A stretch of DNA of 64,000 bases from Scrofimicrobium sp. R131. Its GTDB lineage: Bacteria > Actinomycetota > Actinomycetes > Actinomycetales > Actinomycetaceae. The DNA is taken from assembly GCF_040256745.1 (NCBI RefSeq), contig NZ_CP138335.1, forward strand, positions 682,001 to 746,000. Reading direction: 5' to 3'. The position numbers and the translations under genes are program-made. The notes under the pieces are model-generated. The model was not told the origin of the DNA. It worked only from the letters and a program-made list of their open reading frames with translations, and searched no databases. Of this stretch, positions 53,830-64,000 are shown one piece after another; position 1 is the first letter of the stretch, and the number at the start of each line of letters is the position of its first letter.

Positions 53830-55097
53830 GCAACGCGGCAACGCTGGCGCCCGTCGATCCGCCTGCGCCCGGTCAGGGCCACGCGGACGAGACCACCAAC
53901 TGGGTCCAGAAAATTATTCGCACTTTCTTCAGCCCCAGCGCGGGCACGGTCGCCCTGGCTATTTTAGGTGCGCTGGTCATCGGCGCCCTGATCGTGGTCT
54001 TCTTCGACCCGCAGGTCCAGGCGACCATGGGCTACTTCTTCCAGCGCCCCGGTGATTTCTTCTCCGAAGCTGGACGGGCCTTCAGCAGTTTCTTCTCCGC
54101 CCTGGTGCGCGGAGCGATCTTCGATTGGACCCAGCCCACCTTTGCCAAGGCGATTCGCCCCGCCACCGAGTCGATTGTGCGGGCCATCCCGCTGATCATC
54201 GCCGGTCTGGCTATCGCCCTGTCCTTCACCGCTGGCCTGTTCAACATCGGTGTGCAGGGGCAGATCATCCTCGGCGCCATCTTCGGTGGCTACGTCGGCC
54301 TGGCCCTGAACCTGCCCCCGGTGGTGCACCTGCTGGTCGCCATCCTGGCGGCCGTGATCGGCGGTGCCCTCTGGGGCTTCATCCCGGGCATTCTCAAGGC
54401 TCAACTCGGGGCCAACGAGGTGATCGTGACGATCATGTTGAACTCGATTGCGCTGCTATTACTTCAAGCCCTGCTGAACACGGAGGCCTTCCACGGAACC
54501 GGATATGCCGGCAAGTCGATGCCGGTTGGCCCCAATGCGGTCTACCCGTTGCTGATGGGGTCGGGTTTCCGCCTTCACTTCGGATTCCTGGTCGCGATCC
54601 TGGCGGCCGTCTTCCTCTGGTGGCTGCTGGACCGCTCCACCTTCGGGTTTGAGCTGCGGGCGGCCGGGGCCAACCCCGAAGCCGCCAACACCGCAGGTAT
54701 CAACGTGAAGCGGACCATGATGCTGACCCTGGTCCTCTCGGGGGCCCTGGCCGGCCTGGCCGCCACCGCACCCGTCCTGGGGACGGAAAAGGGGCTGTCG
54801 GTAGGTTTGGCCGGCACCATCGGCTTCGACGCCATCACGGTGGCGCTGCTGGGTAAGTCGCGCCCGATGGGGGTGTTCTTCGCCGGGTTGCTGTTTGGCG
54901 CACTGAACGCCGGCGGGGCCCTGATGCAGTCTTCCGCGGGCATTCCCGTTGACATTGTCCAGATCACCCAGGCCATCATCGTGCTGATGATCGCCGGATC
55001 CGAGGCCGTCAGGTGGATGCGTCAGCGAAGGAAACAGGACCAACAGACCGTTGAAAAGGTGGAGGTTTCCGCCTCCAAGGAAGGAGCGGTGGCGTGA
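53826..55097 (+). CDS. Nucleoside ABC importer permease 1
   Basis: 423 residues, ATG overlapping the ATPase stop (ATGA). After a 45-residue cytoplasmic start, about nine membrane helices follow. SFTAGLFNIGVQGQIILGAI is the conserved BPD_transp_2 motif, and GANEVIVTIMLNSIALLLLQ and ELRAAGANPEAANTAGINVK are typical of NupP/YufP-like permeases. The C-terminal tail is charged. It pairs with the next permease as a heterodimer. Confidence 0.94.
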   Translation: MSNAATLAPVDPPAPGQGHADETTNWVQKIIRTFFSPSAGTVALAILGALVIGALIVVFFDPQVQATMGYFFQRPGDFFSEAGRAFSSFFSALVRGAIFDWTQPTFAKAIRPATESIVRAIPLIIAGLAIALSFTAGLFNIGVQGQIILGAIFGGYVGLALNLPPVVHLLVAILAAVIGGALWGFIPGILKAQLGANEVIVTIMLNSIALLLLQALLNTEAFHGTGYAGKSMPVGPNAVYPLLMGSGFRLHFGFLVAILAAVFLWWLLDRSTFGFELRAAGANPEAANTAGINVKRTMMLTLVLSGALAGLAATAPVLGTEKGLSVGLAGTIGFDAITVALLGKSRPMGVFFAGLLFGALNAGGALMQSSAGIPVDIVQITQAIIVLMIAGSEAVRWMRQRRKQDQQTVEKVEVSASKEGAVA

Positions 55098-56338
55098 ACC
55101 AGCAACAGGTCACTCTCCCGATTCAGTGGCGCGACCCGGTCGTCTCGGCGATCATGACGGTCCTGACTCTGATCCTGACCCTCTTCTCTAAGGGGTACTC
55201 AAATATTTCGTTCAACAAGGCGACCACCTGGTTTGAAGGTGGGGTCTGGACCATTCCGGCCGCCACCACCGGCTGGCTGATGGTCGCGATCGCCGCGGTG
55301 GTCACGGTCCTGATCTGGGTTCGGGCCATCGGTCGCAAGAAGGTGTCGGCCTGGCTGCTGGGACTGGTTGGGGTCGCGTTCGTGATCACCTTCCTGGTCT
55401 GGATGGTGGCTGACCGCCCCACCGCCAACCTGCCGCTGGTGTCGCTGCTCTCCGGCGGGCTGATGTTTGCCACCCCGCTGGTGTTTGGCGCGCTGGCCGG
55501 CGTCGTCAACGAGCGTTCCGGCGTGATCAACATTGCGATTGAAGGCCAGCTGCTGCTCGGTGCTTTCGCCGGGGTCCTGGTCGGCTCCATGTTCGGCACC
55601 TCCTGGGTCGGCCTGATTGGGGCTCCCCTGGCGGGCATGGGCCTGGCGGTCCTGCTGGCGTGGTTCACCATCACCTTCCGGACCGAGAACATCGTCGTCG
55701 GCGTGGTGCTGAACATGTTGGCCCTGGGGCTGACCTCGTTCCTGTTCTCCACCCTGCTGAAGAACTCACCGCACCTGAACCAGCCGATGCGACTGCCGAT
55801 CATCCGGATCCCGGTGCTGGCCGACATCCCGGTGATTGGGCCGGTGCTGTTCAACCAGACCATCCTCGTGTACCTGATGTACGCGGCCGTGATCATCATG
55901 CAGTTCATGCTGTTCAACTCCCGCTGGGGTCTGCGCGTGCGGGCCTCGGGTGAGAAGCCGAAGGCCGCCGACACCGTCGGAATCAAGGTCAACTCGATCC
56001 GGTGGCACTCGGTGCTGCTGGGTGGGGCCCTGGCCGGTCTGGGCGGCGCGGTCTTCACCATTGGCCAGGACCTGGCCTTCTCGAAGGACATGGCTGCCGG
56101 CAACGGCTTTATCGCCCTGGCGGCCATGATTCTGGGTCGCTGGAACCCGACCGGGGCGCTGGCCGCCTCGCTGCTGTTCGGGTTCGCGACCAGCCTGGGG
56201 ATCGTCATGCAGTCGGTGGGGGCGCCAATCCCGGCCGAGTACGTGCTGATGACGCCCTACATCGTCACCATTTTGGCGGTGGCCGGCTTCGTCGGCGCGG
56301 TTCGACCGCCAGCTGAGGAAGGGAAACCGTATCCGTGA
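55094..56338 (+). CDS. Nucleoside ABC importer permease 2
   Basis: 414 residues, GTG start overlapping the previous stop by 4 bases. About ten membrane helices. GALAGVVNERSGVINIAIEG and QLLLGAFAGVLVGSMFG form the BPD_transp_2 motif. RTENIVVGVVLNMLALGLTS and RVRASGEKPKAADTVGIKVN correspond to the loops in permease 1. It ends overlapping cdd by 4 bases (GTGA), so transport and salvage genes form one translationally coupled operon. Confidence 0.94.
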   Translation: MNQQQVTLPIQWRDPVVSAIMTVLTLILTLFSKGYSNISFNKATTWFEGGVWTIPAATTGWLMVAIAAVVTVLIWVRAIGRKKVSAWLLGLVGVAFVITFLVWMVADRPTANLPLVSLLSGGLMFATPLVFGALAGVVNERSGVINIAIEGQLLLGAFAGVLVGSMFGTSWVGLIGAPLAGMGLAVLLAWFTITFRTENIVVGVVLNMLALGLTSFLFSTLLKNSPHLNQPMRLPIIRIPVLADIPVIGPVLFNQTILVYLMYAAVIIMQFMLFNSRWGLRVRASGEKPKAADTVGIKVNSIRWHSVLLGGALAGLGGAVFTIGQDLAFSKDMAAGNGFIALAAMILGRWNPTGALAASLLFGFATSLGIVMQSVGAPIPAEYVLMTPYIVTILAVAGFVGAVRPPAEEGKPYP

Positions 56339-56748
56339 CAGTAACTGAGGACCAGTGGGCCGAGCTTCATCGTCTGGCAGTATCGGCGATGGAGCGGGCC
56401 TACTGCCCGTATTCGAAGTTCCCCGTGGGGGCGGCCGCGCTCGTTGACGACGGCCGAATGATCACGGGGTGCAACGTTGAGAACGCCGCCTACGGCGTGG
56501 CGCTGTGCGCCGAATGTGGACTGATCTCAGAACTGGTCAACACCGGTGGCGGGAAGCTGGTGGCCTTCGCCTGCGTCAACTCGCAGTCCGAACCCACCGC
56601 TCCCTGCGGCCGGTGCCGCCAACTCCTCTTCGAGCACGCCGCCCCGGAACTGGTGCTGGCCATGCCTGCCGGTCGGATGACGATCGACGAGGTGCTCCCC
56701 GGAGGGTTTGGGCCGGCAGACCTGGATGCAAAGCAGGAGGGTAAATGA
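56335..56748 (+). CDS. cdd: Cytidine deaminase
   Basis: 137 residues, the size of homotetrameric cytidine deaminases. It converts cytidine and deoxycytidine to uridine and deoxyuridine. YSKFPVGAAALVDDGRMITG, then GCNVENAAYGVALCAECGLI (catalytic Cys and Glu region), and PCGRCRQLLFEHA (the two further zinc cysteines) are all present. It overlaps both neighbours by 4 bases. Confidence 0.96.
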   Translation: MTVTEDQWAELHRLAVSAMERAYCPYSKFPVGAAALVDDGRMITGCNVENAAYGVALCAECGLISELVNTGGGKLVAFACVNSQSEPTAPCGRCRQLLFEHAAPELVLAMPAGRMTIDEVLPGGFGPADLDAKQEGK

Positions 56749-58037
56749 TGGCGAGCGAACTGTTCGACGCTGTGGACGTGATTCGGACTAAGCGTGACGG
56801 CTGGGTGCTCTCTGACGCTCAAATCAACTGGGTAATCGACGCCTACACGCGCGGCGTGGTGGCGGACGAGCAAATGTCTGCGCTGGCAATGGCGATCTTC
56901 CTGCGGGGAATGAACCGACAGGAGATCTCCACCTGGGCCAACGCCATGATCAACTCGGGTGAGCGGATGGACTTTTCCGCCCTGCCGCGCACCACCGCCG
57001 ACAAGCACTCGACCGGTGGGGTGGGGGACAAGATCACCCTCCCGCTGGCGCCGCTGGTGGCGGCCTTCGACGTGGCCGTCCCGCAGCTCTCAGGGCGGGG
57101 CCTCGGCCACACCGGGGGCACGCTGGACAAGATGGAGGCCATCCCCGGTTGGCGCGCCGACCTGTCCAACGAAGAGATCATGGAGATCCTGGCCGGTCCG
57201 GGGGCGGTGATCTGTGCGGCTGGCAAGGGGCTGGCCCCGGCCGACAAGAAGCTGTACGCGCTCCGTGACGTCACCGCCACGGTCGACACCATCCCCCTGA
57301 TTGCCACCTCGATCATGTCCAAGAAGATTGCTGAGGGCACCAAAGCCCTGGTTTTGGACGTCAAGGTTGGTTCCGGGGCCTTCATGAAGACCCGCGCGGA
57401 GGCCGCCGAACTTGCTCGGACCATGGTCGACCTGGGGGTGGACGCCGGCGTCAACATCAGCGCGCTGCTGACCAACATGGATACCCCGCTGGGTCTGACC
57501 GCCGGGAACGGGCTGGAAGTGGAAGAGTCGGTCGAGGTGCTGGCCGGGGGTGGGCCCCAGGACGTGGTCGACCTGACCGTGGCTCTGGCCGAGGAGATGC
57601 TGCGCCTGGCGGGAAAGCCCGACCAGGACGTTCGCGCGGCCCTGCGCGACGGGCGGGCGATGGATCGCTGGCGGCAGATGGTCTCTGCCCAGGGTGGAGA
57701 CCCGGACGCACCGCTCCCGGTGGCCAAGCATTCGGAGGTGATCACCGCCCCCGAGTCGGGTTACCTGACCCGGCTGGATGCGTGGGGCGTCGGGGTGTGC
57801 GCGTGGCGCCTCGGAGCGGGCCGCGCCGCCCAGGGAGAGAAAGTCCAGGCGGCTGCCGGCGTGCGAATGCACGCCAAGCCCGGGGACAAGGTGGTGGCCG
57901 GACAGCCGCTGCTGACCCTGTACACCGACACCCCAGAGCGATTTGAGCGCTCGATCGAGGCGCTGGACGGATCCTTTGAGATCGGCCCCAGCCAGCCCGA
58001 GTCGGTGCCGGTCGTCCTCGACAAGATTTCAAACTAG
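56745..58037 (+). CDS. deoA: Thymidine/pyrimidine-nucleoside phosphorylase
   Basis: 430 residues. It splits thymidine, deoxyuridine or uridine into base and (deoxy)ribose-1-phosphate. The family signature SGRGLGHTGGTLDKMEAIPG is at about 114-133. DKHSTGGVGDKITLPLAPLV binds phosphate, and SIMSKKIAEGTKALVLDVKV is the conserved core. The length fits both the DeoA and Pdp branches, so uracil specificity is open. It starts ATGATG overlapping cdd. Confidence 0.95.
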   Translation: MMASELFDAVDVIRTKRDGWVLSDAQINWVIDAYTRGVVADEQMSALAMAIFLRGMNRQEISTWANAMINSGERMDFSALPRTTADKHSTGGVGDKITLPLAPLVAAFDVAVPQLSGRGLGHTGGTLDKMEAIPGWRADLSNEEIMEILAGPGAVICAAGKGLAPADKKLYALRDVTATVDTIPLIATSIMSKKIAEGTKALVLDVKVGSGAFMKTRAEAAELARTMVDLGVDAGVNISALLTNMDTPLGLTAGNGLEVEESVEVLAGGGPQDVVDLTVALAEEMLRLAGKPDQDVRAALRDGRAMDRWRQMVSAQGGDPDAPLPVAKHSEVITAPESGYLTRLDAWGVGVCAWRLGAGRAAQGEKVQAAAGVRMHAKPGDKVVAGQPLLTLYTDTPERFERSIEALDGSFEIGPSQPESVPVVLDKISN

Positions 58038-58053
58038 AAAAGAGGGAATGTAG

Positions 58054-58713
58054 ATGTCAGAACGGTTGACGCGCGACCAGGTTGCGCACATGATCGATCA
58101 CACCCTACTGAAGCCGGAGGCGACCGTTTCCGACGTCGAGGCACTGGTGGAGGAAGCGGCGCGGCTGGGGACCTTCTCGGTCTGCGTGTCGCCGTCGCTG
58201 CTGCCGGTCGAGGCGCCGGCCGGGTTGGCGGTTGCCTGCGTAGCGGGGTTCCCCTCCGGGGCGCACGACTCCTCGGTGAAGGCGGCCGAGGCCGCTGCTG
58301 CCGCCGCTAACGGCGTGGACGAGGTGGACATGGTCATCAACCTGGGCCGGGCGAAAATGGGGGACTGGCAGGCAGTTGAGGACGACATTCGCGCCGTCCG
58401 CGAAGCCGCCCCCGAGGTGCTGCTGAAAGTCATCATTGAGTCCGCGGTGCTGACCGACGACGAAATCGTCGCGGCCTGCCGGGCTGCCGAAGCGGCGGGA
58501 GCCGACTACGTGAAAACCTCGACCGGGTTCCACCCGGCCGGGGGCGCGTCCGCTCACGCCGTTCGCCTGATGCGTCAAACGGTCGGCGATCGACTGGGAG
58601 TCAAGGCGTCCGGCGGAATCCGGACGGCCGAAGCCGCTGCCGAGATGATCGAGGCGGGTGCGTCCCGCCTGGGCCTCTCGGCCTCTGCCGCCATTTTGGC
58701 GGACTGGAAGTAA
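58054..58713 (+). CDS. deoC: Deoxyribose-phosphate aldolase
   Basis: 219 residues. It cleaves 2-deoxyribose-5-phosphate to acetaldehyde and glyceraldehyde-3-phosphate. [19 protein letters not shown] begins the barrel. [15 protein letters not shown] holds the catalytic Asp, [14 protein letters not shown] and the Schiff-base lysine in [16 protein letters not shown] follow, and [20 protein letters not shown] holds the second Lys. It is the last gene of the operon and is followed by a terminator. No phosphopentomutase (deoB) gene is in the operon. Confidence 0.97.
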   Translation: MSERLTRDQVAHMIDHTLLKPEATVSDVEALVEEAARLGTFSVCVSPSLLPVEAPAGLAVACVAGFPSGAHDSSVKAAEAAAAAANGVDEVDMVINLGRAKMGDWQAVEDDIRAVREAAPEVLLKVIIESAVLTDDEIVAACRAAEAAGADYVKTSTGFHPAGGASAHAVRLMRQTVGDRLGVKASGGIRTAEAAAEMIEAGASRLGLSASAAILADWK

Positions 58714-58725
58714 CCAACCAAGCCG

Positions 58726-58750
58726 GGCTCCCTCTTCGGAGGGAGCCTTT
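58726..58750 (+). terminator. Terminator of the nucleoside operon
   Basis: GGCTCCCTC and GAGGGAGCC form a 9-base-pair stem with a TTCG tetraloop, followed by TTT. It lies 12 bases after the deoC stop. Confidence 0.88.
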
Positions 58751-58770
58751 GGCATACCCGGGATGAGAGC

Positions 58771-58800
58771 GGGGCCCAACCCCGATTGGGATTGGGCCCC
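58771..58800. terminator. Hairpin between convergent deoC and glycosyltransferase genes
   Basis: GGGGCCCAA pairs with TTGGGCCCC across a 12-base loop. There is no U tract on either side, so it may be a weak or factor-aided terminator for the minus-strand gene ending at 58816. Confidence 0.55.
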
Positions 58801-58815
58801 GGTATCCGGTTTGCG

Positions 58816-59868
58816 CTAGTCGGCGAACGTCTGGGCGACGAAGTCCTGCACTTCCCGGTCAAAGGTGGCGTCCGAGTGGTGCTGGCTGATCCACTCCACG
58901 AAGGAGCCGCCCACCGCCCGGTCCATCTCTGCCCGGCACCCGTCGGGGTCGGTGACCGCGCGGTAGAGCATCTCCTCGGCCTCCACCTTGGACTGGTAGA
59001 AGAACGGGTACTCGGGCGGCAAAATCGCGCGCGCCCAGTCCAGGTCGGGGAAGACCCCGACCACCCCGGCCCCAAGCGCCTCCACGTAGGCCAGGCCGTA
59101 GGACTCCTCGGAGGCGGTAGCCAGCAGGGCTGTTGTCCGCGAGAGCGCCTCCCAGTAGGAGGTCCGCGACGAGGTCAGCGGGCCCACCCACACCCACGGC
59201 AGGCGCGAGAAGCGCATCGCCTTCTCACTGACCAGGTTCGACTCCTCCAGCCGCATCTCCACCTGCACCGGGGTGCGCTGGTGGACCCGCTCCAGTATCT
59301 CCATGAACAGCTCGGGCCGCTTCAGCGAGTTCAGGTAGATGGCCGGGTACTCGACGATCGGCACCTCGGTGTCCCGGCGTTGCTGGACGTGGTCGAGGCG
59401 GAACCCGAGGTTCACCCACCCGAGCGTCATCTGCTCGTAGATCGGCTGCACCGTCAGGCGGCGGACCAGTTCGGTGATCTCACCGGCCGTGCGGCGCGAG
59501 TTGGCGAAGGTTGGGAACAGCCCGCACGAGAGTGCCGTCGTGGCCTGCTGGGCCGGCGTCTCCAACTGCGACAGCGGCCACCAGAGGAAGTTCATCACCT
59601 TGGGTTGGTGGCCGGTGCTCAGGTATAGGTCGTTCCAAATGGTGGGGGAGTCGTAGACGTCGAAGTTGACGATGACGGTGTCCCGGGGATCAATCTGACT
59701 GAGAGGCACCACCTCGAACCCGTTGCCGGCTCGGCGCTCGGGGCCGATAATTTGGGCGCCGGGAAAGATCCGGAGGAAGCGCCGGGTCAGGGTGTCGCCC
59801 GCCTCGTGCCCGGCGACGTTTCCCGCCTCGTCTATCTCTGTTGCCGCTCGTTTGACCGCAATTTTCAT
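58816..59868 (-). CDS. Glycosyltransferase-like protein (GT-B fold, unassigned family)
   Basis: 350 residues, soluble. The C-terminal half has RTTALLATASEESYGLAYVE followed by ALGAGVVGVFPDLDWA, the donor-binding E-x7-E region of GT4-like retaining transferases. The N-terminal half is divergent, with VIVNFDVYDSPTIWNDLYLS. The ATG is 2 bases after the hppA stop, so the two are translationally coupled. Substrate unknown. The coupling to a membrane pyrophosphatase has no obvious logic. Confidence 0.7.
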   Translation of the reverse strand: MKIAVKRAATEIDEAGNVAGHEAGDTLTRRFLRIFPGAQIIGPERRAGNGFEVVPLSQIDPRDTVIVNFDVYDSPTIWNDLYLSTGHQPKVMNFLWWPLSQLETPAQQATTALSCGLFPTFANSRRTAGEITELVRRLTVQPIYEQMTLGWVNLGFRLDHVQQRRDTEVPIVEYPAIYLNSLKRPELFMEILERVHQRTPVQVEMRLEESNLVSEKAMRFSRLPWVWVGPLTSSRTSYWEALSRTTALLATASEESYGLAYVEALGAGVVGVFPDLDWARAILPPEYPFFYQSKVEAEEMLYRAVTDPDGCRAEMDRAVGGSFVEWISQHHSDATFDREVQDFVAQTFAD

Positions 59869-59870
59869 GG

Positions 59871-62429
<2,559 letters not shown>

Positions 62430-62669
62430 TGTTGGCCTCGAGTTGTTGGGTTGGATGAGCTCTTTCAGCGATGAAAGACCGTCCCCTTCAGAATAGGAAG
62501 AAATGAGATAAGTTGCAGCCTCCGGTTGCCTCTGTGCACAGCCTTGCAGGCCATTTTTCGGATTGTGTGGACAATTAGGGGAAGCTAACAGGGACGGAAG
62601 TCCTCAGTCTCGATTTTGGATGAACGCCCAGGTCAAGGCCTTGCCCGAGCAGTTTCTAAGCGACAGAAG
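62430..62669. other. hppA upstream region
   Basis: About 240 bases without a gene, holding the minus-strand promoter of hppA. I see no riboswitch-like structure and no clear operator. Confidence 0.4.
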
Positions 62670-62699
62670 AGCCCCGACCTGCACGAACAGGTCGGGGCT
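62670..62699. terminator. Intrinsic terminator of the phosphohexomutase gene
   Basis: AGCCCCGACCTG pairs with CAGGTCGGGGCT around CACGAA. On the minus strand it lies about 20 bases after the stop and is followed by CTTCTGTC. Confidence 0.8.
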
Positions 62700-62720
62700 C
62701 TCAGCGGCAGAGGAGAGAAG

Positions 62721-64000
62721 CTAGATTCCCATCGCCGCCCGCATGTCCACCTTGATGGCTTCCAGGCGCTCCGTGGCAACGGCGCGCGCCGAGGCGACGT
62801 CGTCACCTTCGACCGGGACGATGCTCTCGATGTAGCACTTCAACTTCGGTTCGGTGCCCGAGGGGCGCACCACCACCTGGTCGCCGGCCTCGGTTAGGTA
62901 GAGCAGACCGTCCGTGGGGGGCAACTCGTCACTGCCGGTGGCCAGGTCCACCGTCTCCACCACCGGGGAACCGGCGATCGTTTGGATCCCCTGCGCGCGC
63001 AGGTTCGCCATCCCCTGGGCAATCAGCGACAGGTCATCGACCCGGATCGTCAGGGGAGCGGTGGCGTGCAGGCCGTACTCGCGCGCCTGCCGGTCCAGCA
63101 TCTCCTGAATGGAGGAGCCGTCGGCTTTGAGCTGCGCTGCCAGCGCCGCCAGCCGGGAGGAGGCGGAGATCCCGTCTTTGTCCCGGACGTAGTTTGGGTC
63201 GCAGCAGTAGCCCAGCGCCTCTTCGAAGCCGTACACCAGGCCGGGCACGCGAGAAATCCACTTGAATCCGGTCAGGGTGCGCCGGTGCTGGAGCCCGTAG
63301 CGCGCCGCAATCCGGGACAGTAGGCGCGAGGAAACCAGCGAGTTGGCCAGCACCGCCTCGGACTGTCCGGCCAGTTCGGCTGCCGTCTGCTCGCCGAGGA
63401 GTCCCCCAACTTCGTTTCCGGAGAGCTGGCGCCACCCGCCGGGTGCGCTCGGGTCGGGAATGGCTGCCGAGGAGCGGTCGGCGTCCGGGTCGTTGGCCAG
63501 GATAATGTCGGCGTCCAGTTTGGCAGCCAGTGCCATCGCCAAGTCCAGGGCGCCCGGCTCCTCCGGGTTGGGAAAGGCGACGGTGGGGAAGTCCGGATCC
63601 GGCTGCTGCTGCTCGGGCACGGCGGTGACGTCGGTGAACCCGAGCCGGTCCAGGGCGGCCAGCATGGTTTCGCCCCCGACCCCGTGCATGGAGGTGACCA
63701 CGATCCGCAGGTCGCGGGGTCCGGGTTGGACTAGCTCCTGAATGCGAGCCAGGTACCGGTCCACCAGCTCCGACCCGAGCCACTCCCACCCGGATTCGGC
63801 CCGGGCAATTGAAGCCACCGAGGGGACCGACTGGATGGCGGTAAAAATCTCCTGGTCGTAGGGGGGAACGATTTGGGCTCCCTGCCCCGAGTCCTGGACG
63901 ACTCGCCCGCCCAGGTAAACCTTGTACCCGTTGTCCTCGGGTGGGTTGTGGGAGGCGGTCACCATCACCGCGGCATCGGCATCCAGGTGGCGGAGGGCGA
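62721..64000 (-). CDS. Phosphoglucomutase/phosphomannomutase family protein (5' end beyond window)
   Basis: At least 425 residues. The frame stays open to the right edge, so the N-terminus is missing. The catalytic phosphoserine motif is VMVTASHNPPEDNGYKVYLG. The metal loop is NDPDADRSSAAI, where Ser-Ser replaces the usual Leu-Ala. The sugar-binding loop is VYGFEEALGYC, and the phosphate site is VRPSGTEPKLKCYIE near the C-terminus. It interconverts hexose 1- and 6-phosphates, and would link glycogen breakdown or GDP-mannose supply to central metabolism. Confidence 0.92.
   Translation of the reverse strand, partial: ALRHLDADAAVMVTASHNPPEDNGYKVYLGGRVVQDSGQGAQIVPPYDQEIFTAIQSVPSVASIARAESGWEWLGSELVDRYLARIQELVQPGPRDLRIVVTSMHGVGGETMLAALDRLGFTDVTAVPEQQQPDPDFPTVAFPNPEEPGALDLAMALAAKLDADIILANDPDADRSSAAIPDPSAPGGWRQLSGNEVGGLLGEQTAAELAGQSEAVLANSLVSSRLLSRIAARYGLQHRRTLTGFKWISRVPGLVYGFEEALGYCCDPNYVRDKDGISASSRLAALAAQLKADGSSIQEMLDRQAREYGLHATAPLTIRVDDLSLIAQGMANLRAQGIQTIAGSPVVETVDLATGSDELPPTDGLLYLTEAGDQVVVRPSGTEPKLKCYIESIVPVEGDDVASARAVATERLEAIKVDMRAAMGI

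Overview
The window looks like a chromosome segment of a high-GC actinobacterium of the Actinomycetaceae (Actinomyces/Schaalia/Actinobaculum type). The evidence is: a GlgE-type maltose-1-phosphate pathway; many GTG starts and probable leaderless genes; a Cas9 that reads as a close relative of Actinomyces naeslundii Cas9; an actinobacterial-type membrane pyrophosphatase; and GlmU, Prs and L25 in one block. Family calls come from reading the protein sequences, not from a database search.

Layout. (1) 1-19.4 kb, core genes: a lipoprotein, a thioredoxin/TPR protein, the glycogen genes glgB-mak-glgE divergent from glgP, a MarR regulator facing a DUF981 membrane protein, trpS, glgX, then etfB-etfA-cysteine desulfurase-mnmA and tRNA-Leu. 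(2) 19.4-22.4 kb: 1.3 kb of AT-richer, gene-poor DNA after the tRNA, then nhaA. (3) 22.4-26.5 kb: an orphan type I-E CRISPR array without I-E cas genes. Two of its repeat-to-repeat intervals are not spacers but 758 bp and 2216 bp of phage head-module DNA (toxin C-terminus, immunity, terminator, scaffold, major capsid), in opposite orientations and ending directly at repeats. (4) 27.1-30 kb: a secreted/membrane LRV protein, a DUF2249 protein and an F420-reductase-like protein. (5) 30.07-39.6 kb: a complete type II-C CRISPR-Cas locus with 75 repeats and 74 spacers, cas2, cas1, cas9 and a tracrRNA with recognisable promoter and terminator. (6) 40-45.6 kb: an ABC-F ATPase, a two-component ABC exporter, and MarR and TetR regulators. 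(7) 45.6-50.9 kb: tRNA-Gln, a short GlmU, prs, rplY, a GT87-like membrane mannosyltransferase and mannose-1-phosphate guanylyltransferase. (8) 51-58.7 kb: a nucleoside uptake and salvage operon (BMP lipoprotein, ABC ATPase, two permeases, cdd, deoA, deoC). (9) 58.8-64 kb: a glycosyltransferase-like gene coupled to hppA, and the 3' part of a phosphohexomutase gene that runs off the window.

How the parts work together. GlgE, Mak, GlgB, GlgP and GlgX make and degrade alpha-glucan. The BMP/ABC/Cdd/DeoA/DeoC operon imports nucleosides and feeds deoxyribose-phosphate into central metabolism. The most unusual part is the 22-40 kb island. An active-looking Cas9 system lies 4.4 kb from a decaying type I-E array that holds long phage fragments between its repeats.
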